Positions 1 to 8,527 of a stretch of DNA of 64,000 bases are shown piece after piece (position 1 is the first letter of the stretch; every line of letters begins with the position of its first letter). The DNA lies in contig DAIDJP010000049.1 of assembly GCA_027451285.1 (NCBI GenBank), forward strand, positions 1-64,000, in the 5' to 3' direction. Position numbers and translations under genes: made by a program. The notes below the pieces were generated by a model. That model was given only the letters and a program-made list of their open reading frames with translations. It ran no database searches and was not told the DNA's origin. Origin of the DNA: Acidimicrobiaceae bacterium. GTDB lineage: Bacteria > Actinomycetota > Acidimicrobiia > Acidimicrobiales > RAAP-2.

Positions 1-622
1 AGTTGATGCCGCCGTAGACGGGGGCGATGCACTGGACGATGCGCACGATCTCGTCGACGTCCTGGGTCGCCAGGCACACCGGCCACGCGTCGATGCCGGC
101 GAAGCGCTTGAAGAGGAGGGCCTTGCCCTCCATGACCGGCAGGGCGGCCTCGGGACCGATGTTGCCCAGACCCAGCACCGCCGAGCCGTCGGTCACCACG
201 GCGACGGTGTTGCGCTTGATCGTGAGGTTGCGCGCGCTCGAGGGGTCCTTGGCGATCGCACTGGAGATGCGCGCGACGCCGGGGGTGTAAGCCATCGACA
301 GGTCATCACGGGTCTTCAAGGCGACCTTGGGCTCGACCGAGATGGTCCCACCCAGGTGAAGCAGGAAGGTTCGATCGCTCACCGCCGAGACGTGCGCGCC
401 GGCCAGGGCCTCGACGGCGGCGCGCAGCTTGTCGGCGTGCTCGTCGTCGCTGGCGTTGCAGGTGATGTCGACGATCATGTGCCCGCCGATGGGCTCGACC
501 ACGTCGAGGGCGGTCACCAGTCCGCCGGCGTCGGCGACCGCCGACGACGCGGCGGCAATGTCGCTCGCGCTGTCGAGCGCGACGCGCATGGTTACCGAAT
601 ACGACGCACTGGGGGCACTCAT
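1..622 (-). CDS. NAD(P)-dependent malic enzyme with N-terminal ACT domain (partial, cut by window edge)
   Basis: About 207 N-terminal residues are visible and the gene continues beyond base 1. Malic enzyme decarboxylates malate oxidatively to pyruvate. Residues 1-90 look like an ACT-type regulatory domain. The malic N-domain follows, with the catalytic Tyr in SMAYTPGVA, then VTDGSAVLGLGNIGPEAALP and the catalytic Lys in MEGKALLFKRF, all typical of prokaryotic short malic enzymes. The ATG at 622-620 has a good Shine-Dalgarno (AAGGAG, 628-633) five bases upstream. An ACT domain on a malic enzyme is a known actinobacterial arrangement and suggests allosteric control by a small metabolite. The NAD-binding domain lies outside the window, so cofactor preference cannot be judged. 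Confidence 0.9.
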   Translation of the reverse strand, partial: MSAPSASYSVTMRVALDSASDIAAASSAVADAGGLVTALDVVEPIGGHMIVDITCNASDDEHADKLRAAVEALAGAHVSAVSDRTFLLHLGGTISVEPKVALKTRDDLSMAYTPGVARISSAIAKDPSSARNLTIKRNTVAVVTDGSAVLGLGNIGPEAALPVMEGKALLFKRFAGIDAWPVCLATQDVDEIVRIVQCIAPVYGGIN

Positions 623-809
623 CTGATCTCCTTGGGGGATGTGTCGGTCGCGACTCTGCGGCCCACGTCGATGCTACTGATGTCCCAGGCGCGCTCTGTC
701 TCCAGGATCCGGGCTGAACGTCACTCAGTTTGTGACGAATTCCCCTGATGGTTACCGGCGGGTAGACCGTAGCCTCCTTCGAGGGGCCGTTCGCAATCTA
801 AAGGACATC

Positions 810-2306
810 ATGGTCGACGCCGATCTCAGACGTGACGAGCAAAGGCTTTCTCCCTCACACGTCGCCCACGTCCTCGACGCCACCACCATCGGCTTCATCC
901 ACTTCGACGAGTCCGGCGTCATCGTCGACTGCAATGAGACCGTGGCCGTCATGGTCGGACTCACCTCGCGCACCCTGCTCGGGCGGGCCTTTGACGACGG
1001 GCCCTGGCTCGCCGTGCACCACGATGGCTCGCCATTCCCCTTCGGCGACCTGCTCGACGCGAGGGGCCGGGCCTGGGCGAGCGCGCGCACCGAGGTCATC
1101 ATGGGACTTGACACCGGAGTCGGCGCGCGACGCTGGCTCTCGGTGGCCACGTTCCCGGTCACCGAGGCCGACCGGCACGGGATCATCGCCACGTTCGCGG
1201 ACATCACCGACAAGCTCTTACGCGAGCGGCTCCTCGAGATCGTGAGCGAGGTGAACCGCTTCGCCATGGAGTCGACCGACGAGCACGACGCCCTCCAGCA
1301 CCTCTGCGACGTCCTCGTGGCCCCCGGACGCCACGCCCTCGCCTGGATCGCCACGCCCGGCGAAGGACCCGTCGGCCTCGAGGTCGTGGCGGCGGCCGGC
1401 GCCACCGCCTACCTCGACGACGGGGGGCTCGCCGACTGCGCGAACGAAGGATGGAGCCCGATCGCCACGACGCTGCGCACGGGTGACGCCCACGTCATCC
1501 ACGACGTCGAGCGCGAGAGCTACGTCAGCGGGTGGCGCGAGCGGGCGCGGCGCTTCGGATTCGAGTCGGTCGCCACGATTCCGTTCTCCCCCGGCGGGCG
1601 TCGCGCGGTCCTCGCGATCTTCGACCGGCACGTCTTCGCCTTCGACGAGCACACCTCCTCGATGCTCGAAGTGATCGCGCGCGAGGTCGAGTTCGCGATC
1701 GACCACATGCGCTCGGTGGCCCGCCTGGCCGCCTCGCTGGATGGAACCCTGGCGGCCCTGTCAAGCATCACCGAGATCCGCGACCCCTACACCGCAGGCC
1801 ACCAGAACCGCGTGGGCGTCCTCGGCGCCGCGATCGCACGAATCCTCGGCCTCGACGCGGCCATGGTCGGCCTGATCCGCCAGGCCGGCGAGGTCCACGA
1901 CGTGGGAAAGACCGTGGTCCCCATCGAGATCCTGACCCGCCCGGGCACCCTCAACGCCCTCGAGATCGAGATGGTCAAGACCCACTGCGTGCGCGGCGCG
2001 GAGATCCTGACCCAGGCCGGCCTGCCCTGGCCGCTGGCCGAGGTCGCCTACGCGCACCACGAGCGCCTGGACGGCTCGGGCTATCCGCGTGCACTGGTGG
2101 GCGCTGAGATCATCCTGCCGGCGCGCGTCATCGCGGTCGCCGACGTCGTCGAGGCCATGGTGCACCGGCGCCCGTATCGCGAGGGGCTCGGCCTCGACGC
2201 CGCCCTCGAGGCCGTGAGAAGCGGGTCCGGCCACTTGTTCGACCCCGACGTGGTCGAGGCGTGTCTCGCGGTCTTTGACGCCGGCTTTCGCTTCGACGCG
2301 CCCTAA
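810..2306 (+). CDS. PAS-GAF-HD-GYP c-di-GMP phosphodiesterase
   Basis: A 498-residue cytosolic protein predicted to hydrolyse c-di-GMP. An N-terminal PAS domain (about residues 20-130) and a GAF domain (about 140-290) precede a complete HD-GYP domain. That domain has the HD metal pair in EVHDVGK near residue 363 and the family hallmark HHERLDGSGYP near residues 416-426. I chose the ATG at 810 because AAAGGAC lies just upstream; an in-frame GTG at 732 would add 26 residues but has no evident ribosome site. The gene is convergent with the MBL-GGDEF gene and the two stop codons overlap by four bases. There are no membrane segments, so the signal is probably intracellular (ligand, redox or gas). 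Phosphodiesterase activity is inferred from conserved residues. Confidence 0.9.
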   Translation: MVDADLRRDEQRLSPSHVAHVLDATTIGFIHFDESGVIVDCNETVAVMVGLTSRTLLGRAFDDGPWLAVHHDGSPFPFGDLLDARGRAWASARTEVIMGLDTGVGARRWLSVATFPVTEADRHGIIATFADITDKLLRERLLEIVSEVNRFAMESTDEHDALQHLCDVLVAPGRHALAWIATPGEGPVGLEVVAAAGATAYLDDGGLADCANEGWSPIATTLRTGDAHVIHDVERESYVSGWRERARRFGFESVATIPFSPGGRRAVLAIFDRHVFAFDEHTSSMLEVIAREVEFAIDHMRSVARLAASLDGTLAALSSITEIRDPYTAGHQNRVGVLGAAIARILGLDAAMVGLIRQAGEVHDVGKTVVPIEILTRPGTLNALEIEMVKTHCVRGAEILTQAGLPWPLAEVAYAHHERLDGSGYPRALVGAEIILPARVIAVADVVEAMVHRRPYREGLGLDAALEAVRSGSGHLFDPDVVEACLAVFDAGFRFDAP

Positions 2307-4045
2307 AGGGCCTCGACGCGGTCGCGTCCGCGGCTCTTGGCGAGATAGAGCGCCCGGTCCGCGCGTTCGATGAGATTCAGGTGGCTCTCGCCGGCTATGC
2401 GCAGCGCCACGCCCACGCTCACCGTGATGGCGAAGCTCTCCAGGGGCACCGCGATGCGCGAGCGGATCCGCTCGGCCGCCTGGCGCGCCATGGCGAGGTC
2501 CACGTGGGCCAACAGCACCAGGAACTCCTCGCCGCCGTAGCGAAAGATCAGGTCGCTCGGGCGCACCGACTCGGTGATCGCGTGAGCCACGTGCTGGAGG
2601 ACCCGATCCCCGGTCAGGTGTCCGTAGGTGTCGTTGATCGCCTTGAAGTGGTCGATGTCAACCATCACCGCCGCCATCTGGGGAGTGCCCAGCTGCTCGT
2701 CGAAGGCCGCCATGCGCCGCGCCGAGTCGGTCAGCGAGGCCCGGTTGTGCAGGCCGGTCAACGAGTCGAGCACCGCGCGCCGGCGCCAGATCGCGAGCTC
2801 GATGTCCGTCGAGCGGCGCAGCACCTCGCGCTCGAGGCCCACCCCGATCAGCCCGATCACCTCCTGGACGACGGCGAGGACCTCGTCGTCGATGGCCACC
2901 GGCTCGTCGTAGACCATCACGACCGCGCCCTCGATCTGGGAGGCCTCGGAGGTGACCAGTGGCAGGATCAGGCGACTCCCGTGCGGACTCGTGGCGCCGC
3001 GCAGCACCATCACGACGTCGTCGGGCGGGTCGTCACGGCGCCCGACGTAGCCGTCACTCGCGTCAAAGTGCAACAGCGCGTCGCGCGTGCCCGCCCACAA
3101 CTCGAGGGCCGTCGCCCCGGTCGTTCGCTGGGCGAGGGACGCGAGCAGGGCCACCACGTCACTGAACTGCTGCTCGTGCACGAGGGCGTCGAGGACGCGG
3201 TGGATGGTCTGATTGGCGCCGAGCAGGAAGCGCACCCGCGGGTCCGCGTGGGCCAGGGTGACCAGGCCGCACTGAAGACGCTCGAGGCGCTGGGTGAGAG
3301 GGGCGATCAGATCGTGAGGCACCAACTGGCCGTGATGGGGGGCAACGAGTGTCACCGGGAGCTTGGCAACGCGGGCCAGCGCGTGGGCCAGCACCTCGCG
3401 CGAGGGGACGTAGTGCTGGTGGAAGGGACGTATGGCGTCGTAGTAGTCCATCGAGTGTGCGACCAGCGCACGCTCGGGCGTCTCACCACCGAAGAGGTTC
3501 GAGGAGAAGAGCACGCCGGTGGACTCGTCAAAGGTGACGAACGCGCCGGCGGCGACCGCGTAGGGAATGGAGTCGAAGCGCAGGGCTCGATCCTCGAGCT
3601 CGAGGCGCCAGTCGTGCTCTTCGATTCGCCAGAAGGGCAGGCGCGTGCCCGTGTGCACGAGGAGCATCTCGTCGTGTCGGTGGGTCACGAGCGCCGCCTC
3701 GGGGTGCAAGCCCGCCTCGACGAGACGGGCAAGTCCGCCCACCACGTCGGGGTCGGTGTTCGAACACACCAGCCAGCGCACGTTGGCGAGCCCCACCACC
3801 TCGTTCACCTTGGCGATCACGGCGTCGACCGCGAGCGCCGAGCCCGGATCGATCAGAACGGACTGATCCGCCTGCTCGATGAGATAGGTGTGACTCTGGA
3901 AGGTGACGTCCTCGAGCATCGTTCCGACCCAAAACGTGCGCGGCGCGATGTCGACGGGGCCGTCCAGGTTCGCGTGGGCGAGCGCCGTGATCGGATCGAC
4001 ATCGGGCGGTTCCACTCCTACTGTCCTAGTCCTTCTCTGCGACAC
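2303..4045 (-). CDS. MBL-fold (flavodiiron/ODP-like) domain - GAF-like - GGDEF diguanylate cyclase
   Basis: This 580-residue protein ends in an intact diguanylate cyclase domain: FRYGGEEFLVLL near residue 500, preceded by the RxxD product-inhibition site (RPSD). The first 250 residues resemble the metallo-beta-lactamase-like oxygen-binding domain of flavodiiron proteins. Its diiron ligands are mostly changed: the usual HxExDH stretch reads NTDPDV near residues 96-101, and the later Asp is replaced in LFSSNLFG, although APHHGQ keeps a His. A middle region (about 270-410) looks GAF-like. It follows the PAS-GGDEF-EAL gene by three bases, so the two are probably co-transcribed. The N-terminus is more likely a sensory or scaffolding relic of an oxygen-binding domain than an active diiron enzyme. 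Confidence 0.85.
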   Translation of the reverse strand: MSQRRTRTVGVEPPDVDPITALAHANLDGPVDIAPRTFWVGTMLEDVTFQSHTYLIEQADQSVLIDPGSALAVDAVIAKVNEVVGLANVRWLVCSNTDPDVVGGLARLVEAGLHPEAALVTHRHDEMLLVHTGTRLPFWRIEEHDWRLELEDRALRFDSIPYAVAAGAFVTFDESTGVLFSSNLFGGETPERALVAHSMDYYDAIRPFHQHYVPSREVLAHALARVAKLPVTLVAPHHGQLVPHDLIAPLTQRLERLQCGLVTLAHADPRVRFLLGANQTIHRVLDALVHEQQFSDVVALLASLAQRTTGATALELWAGTRDALLHFDASDGYVGRRDDPPDDVVMVLRGATSPHGSRLILPLVTSEASQIEGAVVMVYDEPVAIDDEVLAVVQEVIGLIGVGLEREVLRRSTDIELAIWRRRAVLDSLTGLHNRASLTDSARRMAAFDEQLGTPQMAAVMVDIDHFKAINDTYGHLTGDRVLQHVAHAITESVRPSDLIFRYGGEEFLVLLAHVDLAMARQAAERIRSRIAVPLESFAITVSVGVALRIAGESHLNLIERADRALYLAKSRGRDRVEAL

Positions 4046-4048
4046 GGA

Positions 4049-6145
4049 CTAGTCGCGCGTCGAGGCCACGGCCTCGCGCAGCTCGGCGATCATCGCCGCC
4101 ACGTCGCTCGCCGGCACCGCGGGCGAGAAGAGAAAGCCCTGGCTGATCTCACAGCCGAAGCGGCGAAGGCGTCCCAGCTGATCGCTCGTCTCGATCCCCT
4201 CGGCCAAGATCGGCAGGTGGAGCTTGGCCCCCAGCCCCACGATCGACTCGAGCAGCGCGTCGTTGTAGACGTTGTCGATCGCCGGACGCGAGAACGCGTG
4301 GTCGATCTTCACGTAGCGCGGGTGCAGGCGCACGAGGTACGACAGCGACGCGAAGCCGGCGCCGAAGTTGTCGAGGGCCACACCCACCCCGAGCTCGCTC
4401 AGGCGCTCGATGGTGGCGACCGAAGTGACGACGTCTGACAGCGCGTCGCGCTCGGAGACCTCAATGACTAGCCGCGAGGGATCGAGACCGGATTCTGCCA
4501 GCGCGGCCGCGACGATGTCGACGAGACCGGGATCGCGGAACTGGTGCGCCGAGACGTTCACGCTGACATAGGGCGCGACACCCGCGGCGCTCTCCTCCCA
4601 AGACTGGGCGGCGATGACCGCCTCACGCACGGCGAACGCGCCGAGATCTACGATCAACTCGCTCGACTCGGCGAGCGCCAGGAACTCGGTCGGCGGGATG
4701 TAGCCGCGTTCGGGGTGCTGCCAGCGCATCAGCGCCTCGAATCCCACCACCTCGGTCGACGTCGTGTCCACGATGGGCTGGAAGTGCATGGAGAGCTCGC
4801 CGGCGAGGAGGGCCTCGCGCAGCTCATTGAGATGAGTCATGCGCGTGAGAACGCGCTGGTGCATCGCCGAGGAGAAGAGGACGTGGCGACCCTTGCCGTG
4901 GCGTTTGGCCTCATAGAGGGCGACGTCGGCCTCCTCGACGACCTGGTCGCGGTCGGGCGACTCGTCGTCCCAGACGACGACGCCGATGGACGCGTGCTGC
5001 TCGATGAGGGCCCCGGCGATGGTAAAGGGCTCGTTGAGGGCCGCGAGAAGTCGTGCGGCCATCGCCTCGGCCTCGTCCGGGTTGTGCAGACCATCGGCCA
5101 GGTAGAGGAACTCGTCGCCGCCGAAACGGCACAGAGTGTCCGCGGAGCGCGACACGCCCTGGAGTCGCCGGGCCACCTCGATGAGGAGTTGGTCGCCGAC
5201 GAGGTGGCCGTGGGTGTCGTTGACCCCCTTGAAGTCATCCAGGTCGAGGATCATCACAGCGCCCAACCCCCCTTGGCGCGCGATGCGCGTGCGGACCTGA
5301 CTCAGGCGGTCCTCGATCAGCGCCCGATTCGCCAGGCCGGTCAGGGGATCGTGCAGAGCCTGGTGAGAAAGCTGGCTCGTCAGGGCGCGCTCTTCGGTGA
5401 TGTCGCGCTCGCTGATGACGTAGTAGAGGATGTTGCCGGCCTCGTCGCGCGCGGGCGAGCGAGAAACTTCGACCACGATGACGCGCCCGTCCTTGTGCAG
5501 GTAGCGCTTCACGTAGCGCATCTTGTCAACGCGGCCCTCGAGCATCTGACGGTGCGAGTCCTCGGTGATGCCGACGTCTTCGGGATAGGTAAAGAGCCGC
5601 GAGTCCCCGCCGATCAGCTCTTCGCGGCTGAATCCCACCATCTCGCAGAATGCGTCGTTCGCGGCCATGATGTTGTCGTCGAGGTCGGTGAAGATGATCG
5701 GCGACATCGAGTTCTCAAAGGCCAGCTGGAAGCGCTGCTCCATCTCGCGGTGCGCCACCTGGGCGTCGCGCTCACGGCTGACGTCGCGCACCGTGGCGAT
5801 CCCCCAGGTCTCATCGGCGACGACGAGTGGCGAGACCGCGATGTCCACAGCGAGGCTCTCACCCGCGGCGTTCAGCAAACGCAAATCGTAACCGCGACCA
5901 AGAGGACGAGAAAACGGATGCGCAAAGAAGCCCGCGAGGTGCCGATCGTGGCGATCGTGGCGATCGCCGTCGAGCAGAAGTGACAGGTGATGACCGATGA
6001 GTCCGGCCTCGTCACGTCCCGCGAGGCGCGCCAGGTGCTGATTGATCCCGCGGATGACTCCATCGCAGTCCACGACGATCACGCCGTCTGGGACCGACTC
6101 GGCGAAGGCTCGCCAGCCGGGATAACTCTGATCGAGCGAATCCAC
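4049..6145 (-). CDS. PAS-PAS-GGDEF-EAL bifunctional c-di-GMP protein
   Basis: A 698-residue soluble protein with two PAS domains (about 10-120 and 135-255), a GGDEF domain (RFGGDEFLYL near residue 341, with the I-site RSAD before it) and an EAL domain (GFEALMRW near residue 468). The cyclase residues are intact. In the EAL domain the usual DDFGTG metal motif reads DNFGAG, while the other ligands (NVS, EVSE, KID, AEGIE) are kept, so phosphodiesterase activity may be weakened. The start is GTG at 6145 because AAGGTGAGG lies directly upstream. It is the first gene of a two-gene unit with the MBL-GGDEF gene. PAS domains usually sense redox, light or small ligands; none can be named here. Confidence 0.9.
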   Translation of the reverse strand: MDSLDQSYPGWRAFAESVPDGVIVVDCDGVIRGINQHLARLAGRDEAGLIGHHLSLLLDGDRHDRHDRHLAGFFAHPFSRPLGRGYDLRLLNAAGESLAVDIAVSPLVVADETWGIATVRDVSRERDAQVAHREMEQRFQLAFENSMSPIIFTDLDDNIMAANDAFCEMVGFSREELIGGDSRLFTYPEDVGITEDSHRQMLEGRVDKMRYVKRYLHKDGRVIVVEVSRSPARDEAGNILYYVISERDITEERALTSQLSHQALHDPLTGLANRALIEDRLSQVRTRIARQGGLGAVMILDLDDFKGVNDTHGHLVGDQLLIEVARRLQGVSRSADTLCRFGGDEFLYLADGLHNPDEAEAMAARLLAALNEPFTIAGALIEQHASIGVVVWDDESPDRDQVVEEADVALYEAKRHGKGRHVLFSSAMHQRVLTRMTHLNELREALLAGELSMHFQPIVDTTSTEVVGFEALMRWQHPERGYIPPTEFLALAESSELIVDLGAFAVREAVIAAQSWEESAAGVAPYVSVNVSAHQFRDPGLVDIVAAALAESGLDPSRLVIEVSERDALSDVVTSVATIERLSELGVGVALDNFGAGFASLSYLVRLHPRYVKIDHAFSRPAIDNVYNDALLESIVGLGAKLHLPILAEGIETSDQLGRLRRFGCEISQGFLFSPAVPASDVAAMIAELREAVASTRD

Positions 6146-6206
6146 GTCCTCACCTTCAGTTGGACACCGTGAGTCTATTGCTCTCGCACTCGCAATATGG
6201 ACATGT

Positions 6207-6225
6207 GGTGAGTTTCGAACTCACC
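6207..6225. repeat. 8-bp inverted repeat upstream of the PAS-GGDEF-EAL gene
   Basis: GGTGAGTT and AACTCACC flank a three-base centre about 60 bases upstream of the GTG start at 6145. No T-run follows on either strand, so an operator or 5' leader hairpin is more likely than a terminator. The rest of 6146-6357 shows no gene. Confidence 0.4.
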
Positions 6226-6357
6226 GACATCACTCATCGATCATGTTCGACCGTTCCGGTGTCGCGAAGGACCTGGGTGACAGTCGTACACGTCGTTGTG
6301 GACTTCGGGTCACACAAGGCCACCACAATTGAAGGACAAGTCCCATTTCGCACAGCG

Positions 6358-7866
6358 TTACGTAATGGTGGCCAGTCCTGTCGGGGTGCCGTCAGACATT
6401 AATGCCTCGCGATGTGATCGCAGAAGAGGTTGGGCCGCCAACGCGACCCCGCTCGGAACCAGAACGAGTTGCCAGAGCCAGGTCGGCCACCAATACAGAT
6501 GGATTCCCGGAATCCGTTCCCCGATGACGAGAGATCCCGCAGCGACAATGAAAAAGGCGATCCATTCCCCGCTCACCCGCCGACGCATCAGTCGCAGTCC
6601 AACAATGAGCGCACCTACGAGAGTGAGAACCACCGGACCGTAGATAGCGATCCAGATTCCCTGCAGCTTGTGATCGGGGGCGATGAAATGAAAGAACGGG
6701 TTGAACGCAATCGACTCGGCCATCAACCACGCAATGACGGGCCCGCGGAACCGGCCCGCCACCACGTCCATGATGAGCAACATTGCGGCCAGAGGAATAA
6801 AGTAATAGCTCCAAAGATTGGCCTCGAAGACGAGGCGCAGCGCGAGACACGTCGTCACAAGTGAGACGACGCCAAGTTGGTGATGGACGTCCACGTGTCG
6901 CCGCGCAACTCCGGCCACCAAAGCAGCGGCGCCGAGAGGAACGAATCGCGAGACGGCAAACATCAATGCCGAGGGAAGATGCATCTCCCACAGAATCGTG
7001 CCACCCGTGGAGTAGTTGAATCCCGATCCCTTGGCCACCAAGAGCCACGAGCGGCCACCGCTCGCAATGATGAACGGGGCGTAGAGGAGAATGGTAACTA
7101 CGCACACCCCCAGGAAGAACCTCCAACGCGCGCGACGTGACATCAGCACGAAGAGTCCGACGCCGGCGAGTAGTGCATATTGATTGGCCCCAATGGCCGC
7201 GCCCATTCCAATACCCGCAAGCAGCCATCGACCGTTAAAGAGCGCGGCAAGCGAAGCCAAGACGCAGCACAAGGCCAGCACGTCCTGAGGATGAAAGTAT
7301 TGGAAATACGCCGAGAGCATCGGAACCGAGATCGCCAGGAGAAACAGCGTGACGGGCTCCCATATCGTTGCGCCACGGCCAACGGCTCGTAGAAACGCGA
7401 CTGTACTCGCGAGCACCGCGACCCAGACGATCAACCCGATCCTCACTGTGGCGGTTGCGACGTCAGCGCGCAACGCCCACAGAAGCATCTCGCGCAGCGC
7501 CGCGTCACAGTGCGGTCCCATAAGTCCCGAAGACGGGAACGCCACGCCGCTTCCCAGGTGCAAGAGTGCAGAGATCCCTCCCGCCAACAGGGGGTAGAGA
7601 GGGGCTATGTAGGTAACCGGCGCCCACGAACCCTGCACGCCTCTGGTTACTAGCGGTGGGTAGGCGCAGGCAAAGTGTCCATGGGCTATGGCCCACGTCG
7701 TGTAGAGCGAAAACGTTGCATCGCCCTCGTTAGGGATTCCCTGCCACCAGATGATTCCGATAAAGACGATTGACACGAGAATCCACGAGGCCAATCGCGC
7801 GAAGCGACCAATCGGTCGATCCAGCTGCGCCCACGCAGGTGGGACCATCGTTATCACTCGTCGCAT
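6358..7866 (-). CDS. Polytopic membrane protein resembling GT-C/GT87 (DUF2029-type) glycosyltransferases
   Basis: About 500 residues with roughly ten to twelve hydrophobic segments and short charged loops. The layout and the aromatic-rich periplasmic-type loops (SYYFIPLAAM, FNPFFHFIAPDHK) recall polyprenol-phosphate-sugar-dependent GT-C mannosyltransferases of actinobacteria. A typical early acidic catalytic loop may correspond to NEGDATFSLYTTW near residue 50, but I cannot align it securely. Starts at 7866 (ATG), 7875 (GTG) and 7848 (ATG) are all possible and none has a strong ribosome site. It stands alone, about 80 bases downstream of the LeuA-like gene on the same strand. An O-antigen-polymerase-like or other lipid-linked sugar enzyme is an alternative. 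Confidence 0.6.
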   Translation of the reverse strand: MRRVITMVPPAWAQLDRPIGRFARLASWILVSIVFIGIIWWQGIPNEGDATFSLYTTWAIAHGHFACAYPPLVTRGVQGSWAPVTYIAPLYPLLAGGISALLHLGSGVAFPSSGLMGPHCDAALREMLLWALRADVATATVRIGLIVWVAVLASTVAFLRAVGRGATIWEPVTLFLLAISVPMLSAYFQYFHPQDVLALCCVLASLAALFNGRWLLAGIGMGAAIGANQYALLAGVGLFVLMSRRARWRFFLGVCVVTILLYAPFIIASGGRSWLLVAKGSGFNYSTGGTILWEMHLPSALMFAVSRFVPLGAAALVAGVARRHVDVHHQLGVVSLVTTCLALRLVFEANLWSYYFIPLAAMLLIMDVVAGRFRGPVIAWLMAESIAFNPFFHFIAPDHKLQGIWIAIYGPVVLTLVGALIVGLRLMRRRVSGEWIAFFIVAAGSLVIGERIPGIHLYWWPTWLWQLVLVPSGVALAAQPLLRSHREALMSDGTPTGLATIT

Positions 7867-7945
7867 CGTTTGCACTCGCTACCACGACTCATGCGCCGAC
7901 ACGTGATAATTCACTCGTACGACAACGAGACCGCACGACCAAGGT

Positions 7946-8527
7946 CTAACCGCGTGACAATATGGCGCGGTTCAACGCGTCGAGGGTCGCGCGCGCCGCC
8001 GCGAGGACGTCGTCATCAGCCTGCGCGACGCCGAAGCGGTCGGTGCCGTCCTCGAGTGAACGCAACGTGACGATGACTGGCCAGTTGCGCAGCGCCGTCA
8101 CGTTCGTCACCGCGAGCAACGTGAAGGGAATCTCGAAGCCCAGCTCGCGCAGCGCGGCGAGAGTCGCCTCGGCACCACCGATCAGCGGTCCGCTGCCCGT
8201 CACGCCCACACCACTGCGGCCGAAATACTCCAGCTCAACCTCGCACCCGCCATTGGAGGCATCGAACTCGGCGCGCGTGAGGACAACGCGAGACCCGCCA
8301 CCGACGGGCTTCACCTCGCGATTGGCGTCCTCGACGACGATGTGTGCACTGGGAAAGTAGAGGTTGGCGATCTGGCGGGCCACATTCTCCGTCTCGCTGA
8401 TGCTCGGGCCATAGACGAGCAGCGTCACGACGCTTACGTCGTCGCCGGTGCGCTCCATTGCGACGTTCAAGACGCCCGGCAGGCTGCGCAGCTCGAGCTC
8501 GAAGTCCTCTTCGGTCGTCGACATCAT
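7946..8527 (-). CDS. Stand-alone protein with LeuA-allosteric-domain-like C-terminus, unknown function
   Basis: A 193-residue soluble protein. The N-terminal 85 residues are a mixed alpha/beta stretch of unknown type. Residues of about 90-193 resemble the regulatory (dimerisation) domain of 2-isopropylmalate synthase: a VELEYFGRSGVGVTGSGP start, an alanine-rich helix, then RFGVAQADDDVLAAA and a closing DALNRAIL. No TIM-barrel catalytic domain is present. It is the last gene of a three-gene operon, its ATG overlapping the stop of the upstream GGDEF gene by four bases (ATGA). The context suggests a ligand-sensing partner in c-di-GMP signalling, but that is inference. The family match is by eye and needs a profile search. 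Confidence 0.55.
   Translation of the reverse strand: MMSTTEEDFELELRSLPGVLNVAMERTGDDVSVVTLLVYGPSISETENVARQIANLYFPSAHIVVEDANREVKPVGGGSRVVLTRAEFDASNGGCEVELEYFGRSGVGVTGSGPLIGGAEATLAALRELGFEIPFTLLAVTNVTALRNWPVIVTLRSLEDGTDRFGVAQADDDVLAAARATLDALNRAILSRG

Noticed and set aside
732-809. Earlier GTG start for the HD-GYP gene
   Set aside because: There is no ribosome site before 732, whereas AAAGGAC lies at good distance before the ATG at 810.
2381-4438. Long open frame opposite the MBL-GGDEF gene
   Set aside because: It is antisense to clearly conserved domains and its translation is a low-complexity Arg/His/Val-rich sequence, a known artefact of GC-rich codon usage.
4544-5983. Long open frame opposite the PAS-GGDEF-EAL gene
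   Set aside because: It is a mirror of a gene with intact catalytic motifs, with no ribosome site or domain.
6201-6230. tRNA-like T-arm (TTCGAA between short stems)
   Set aside because: The stem is an 8-bp symmetrical inverted repeat and no acceptor, D or anticodon arms can be drawn around it.
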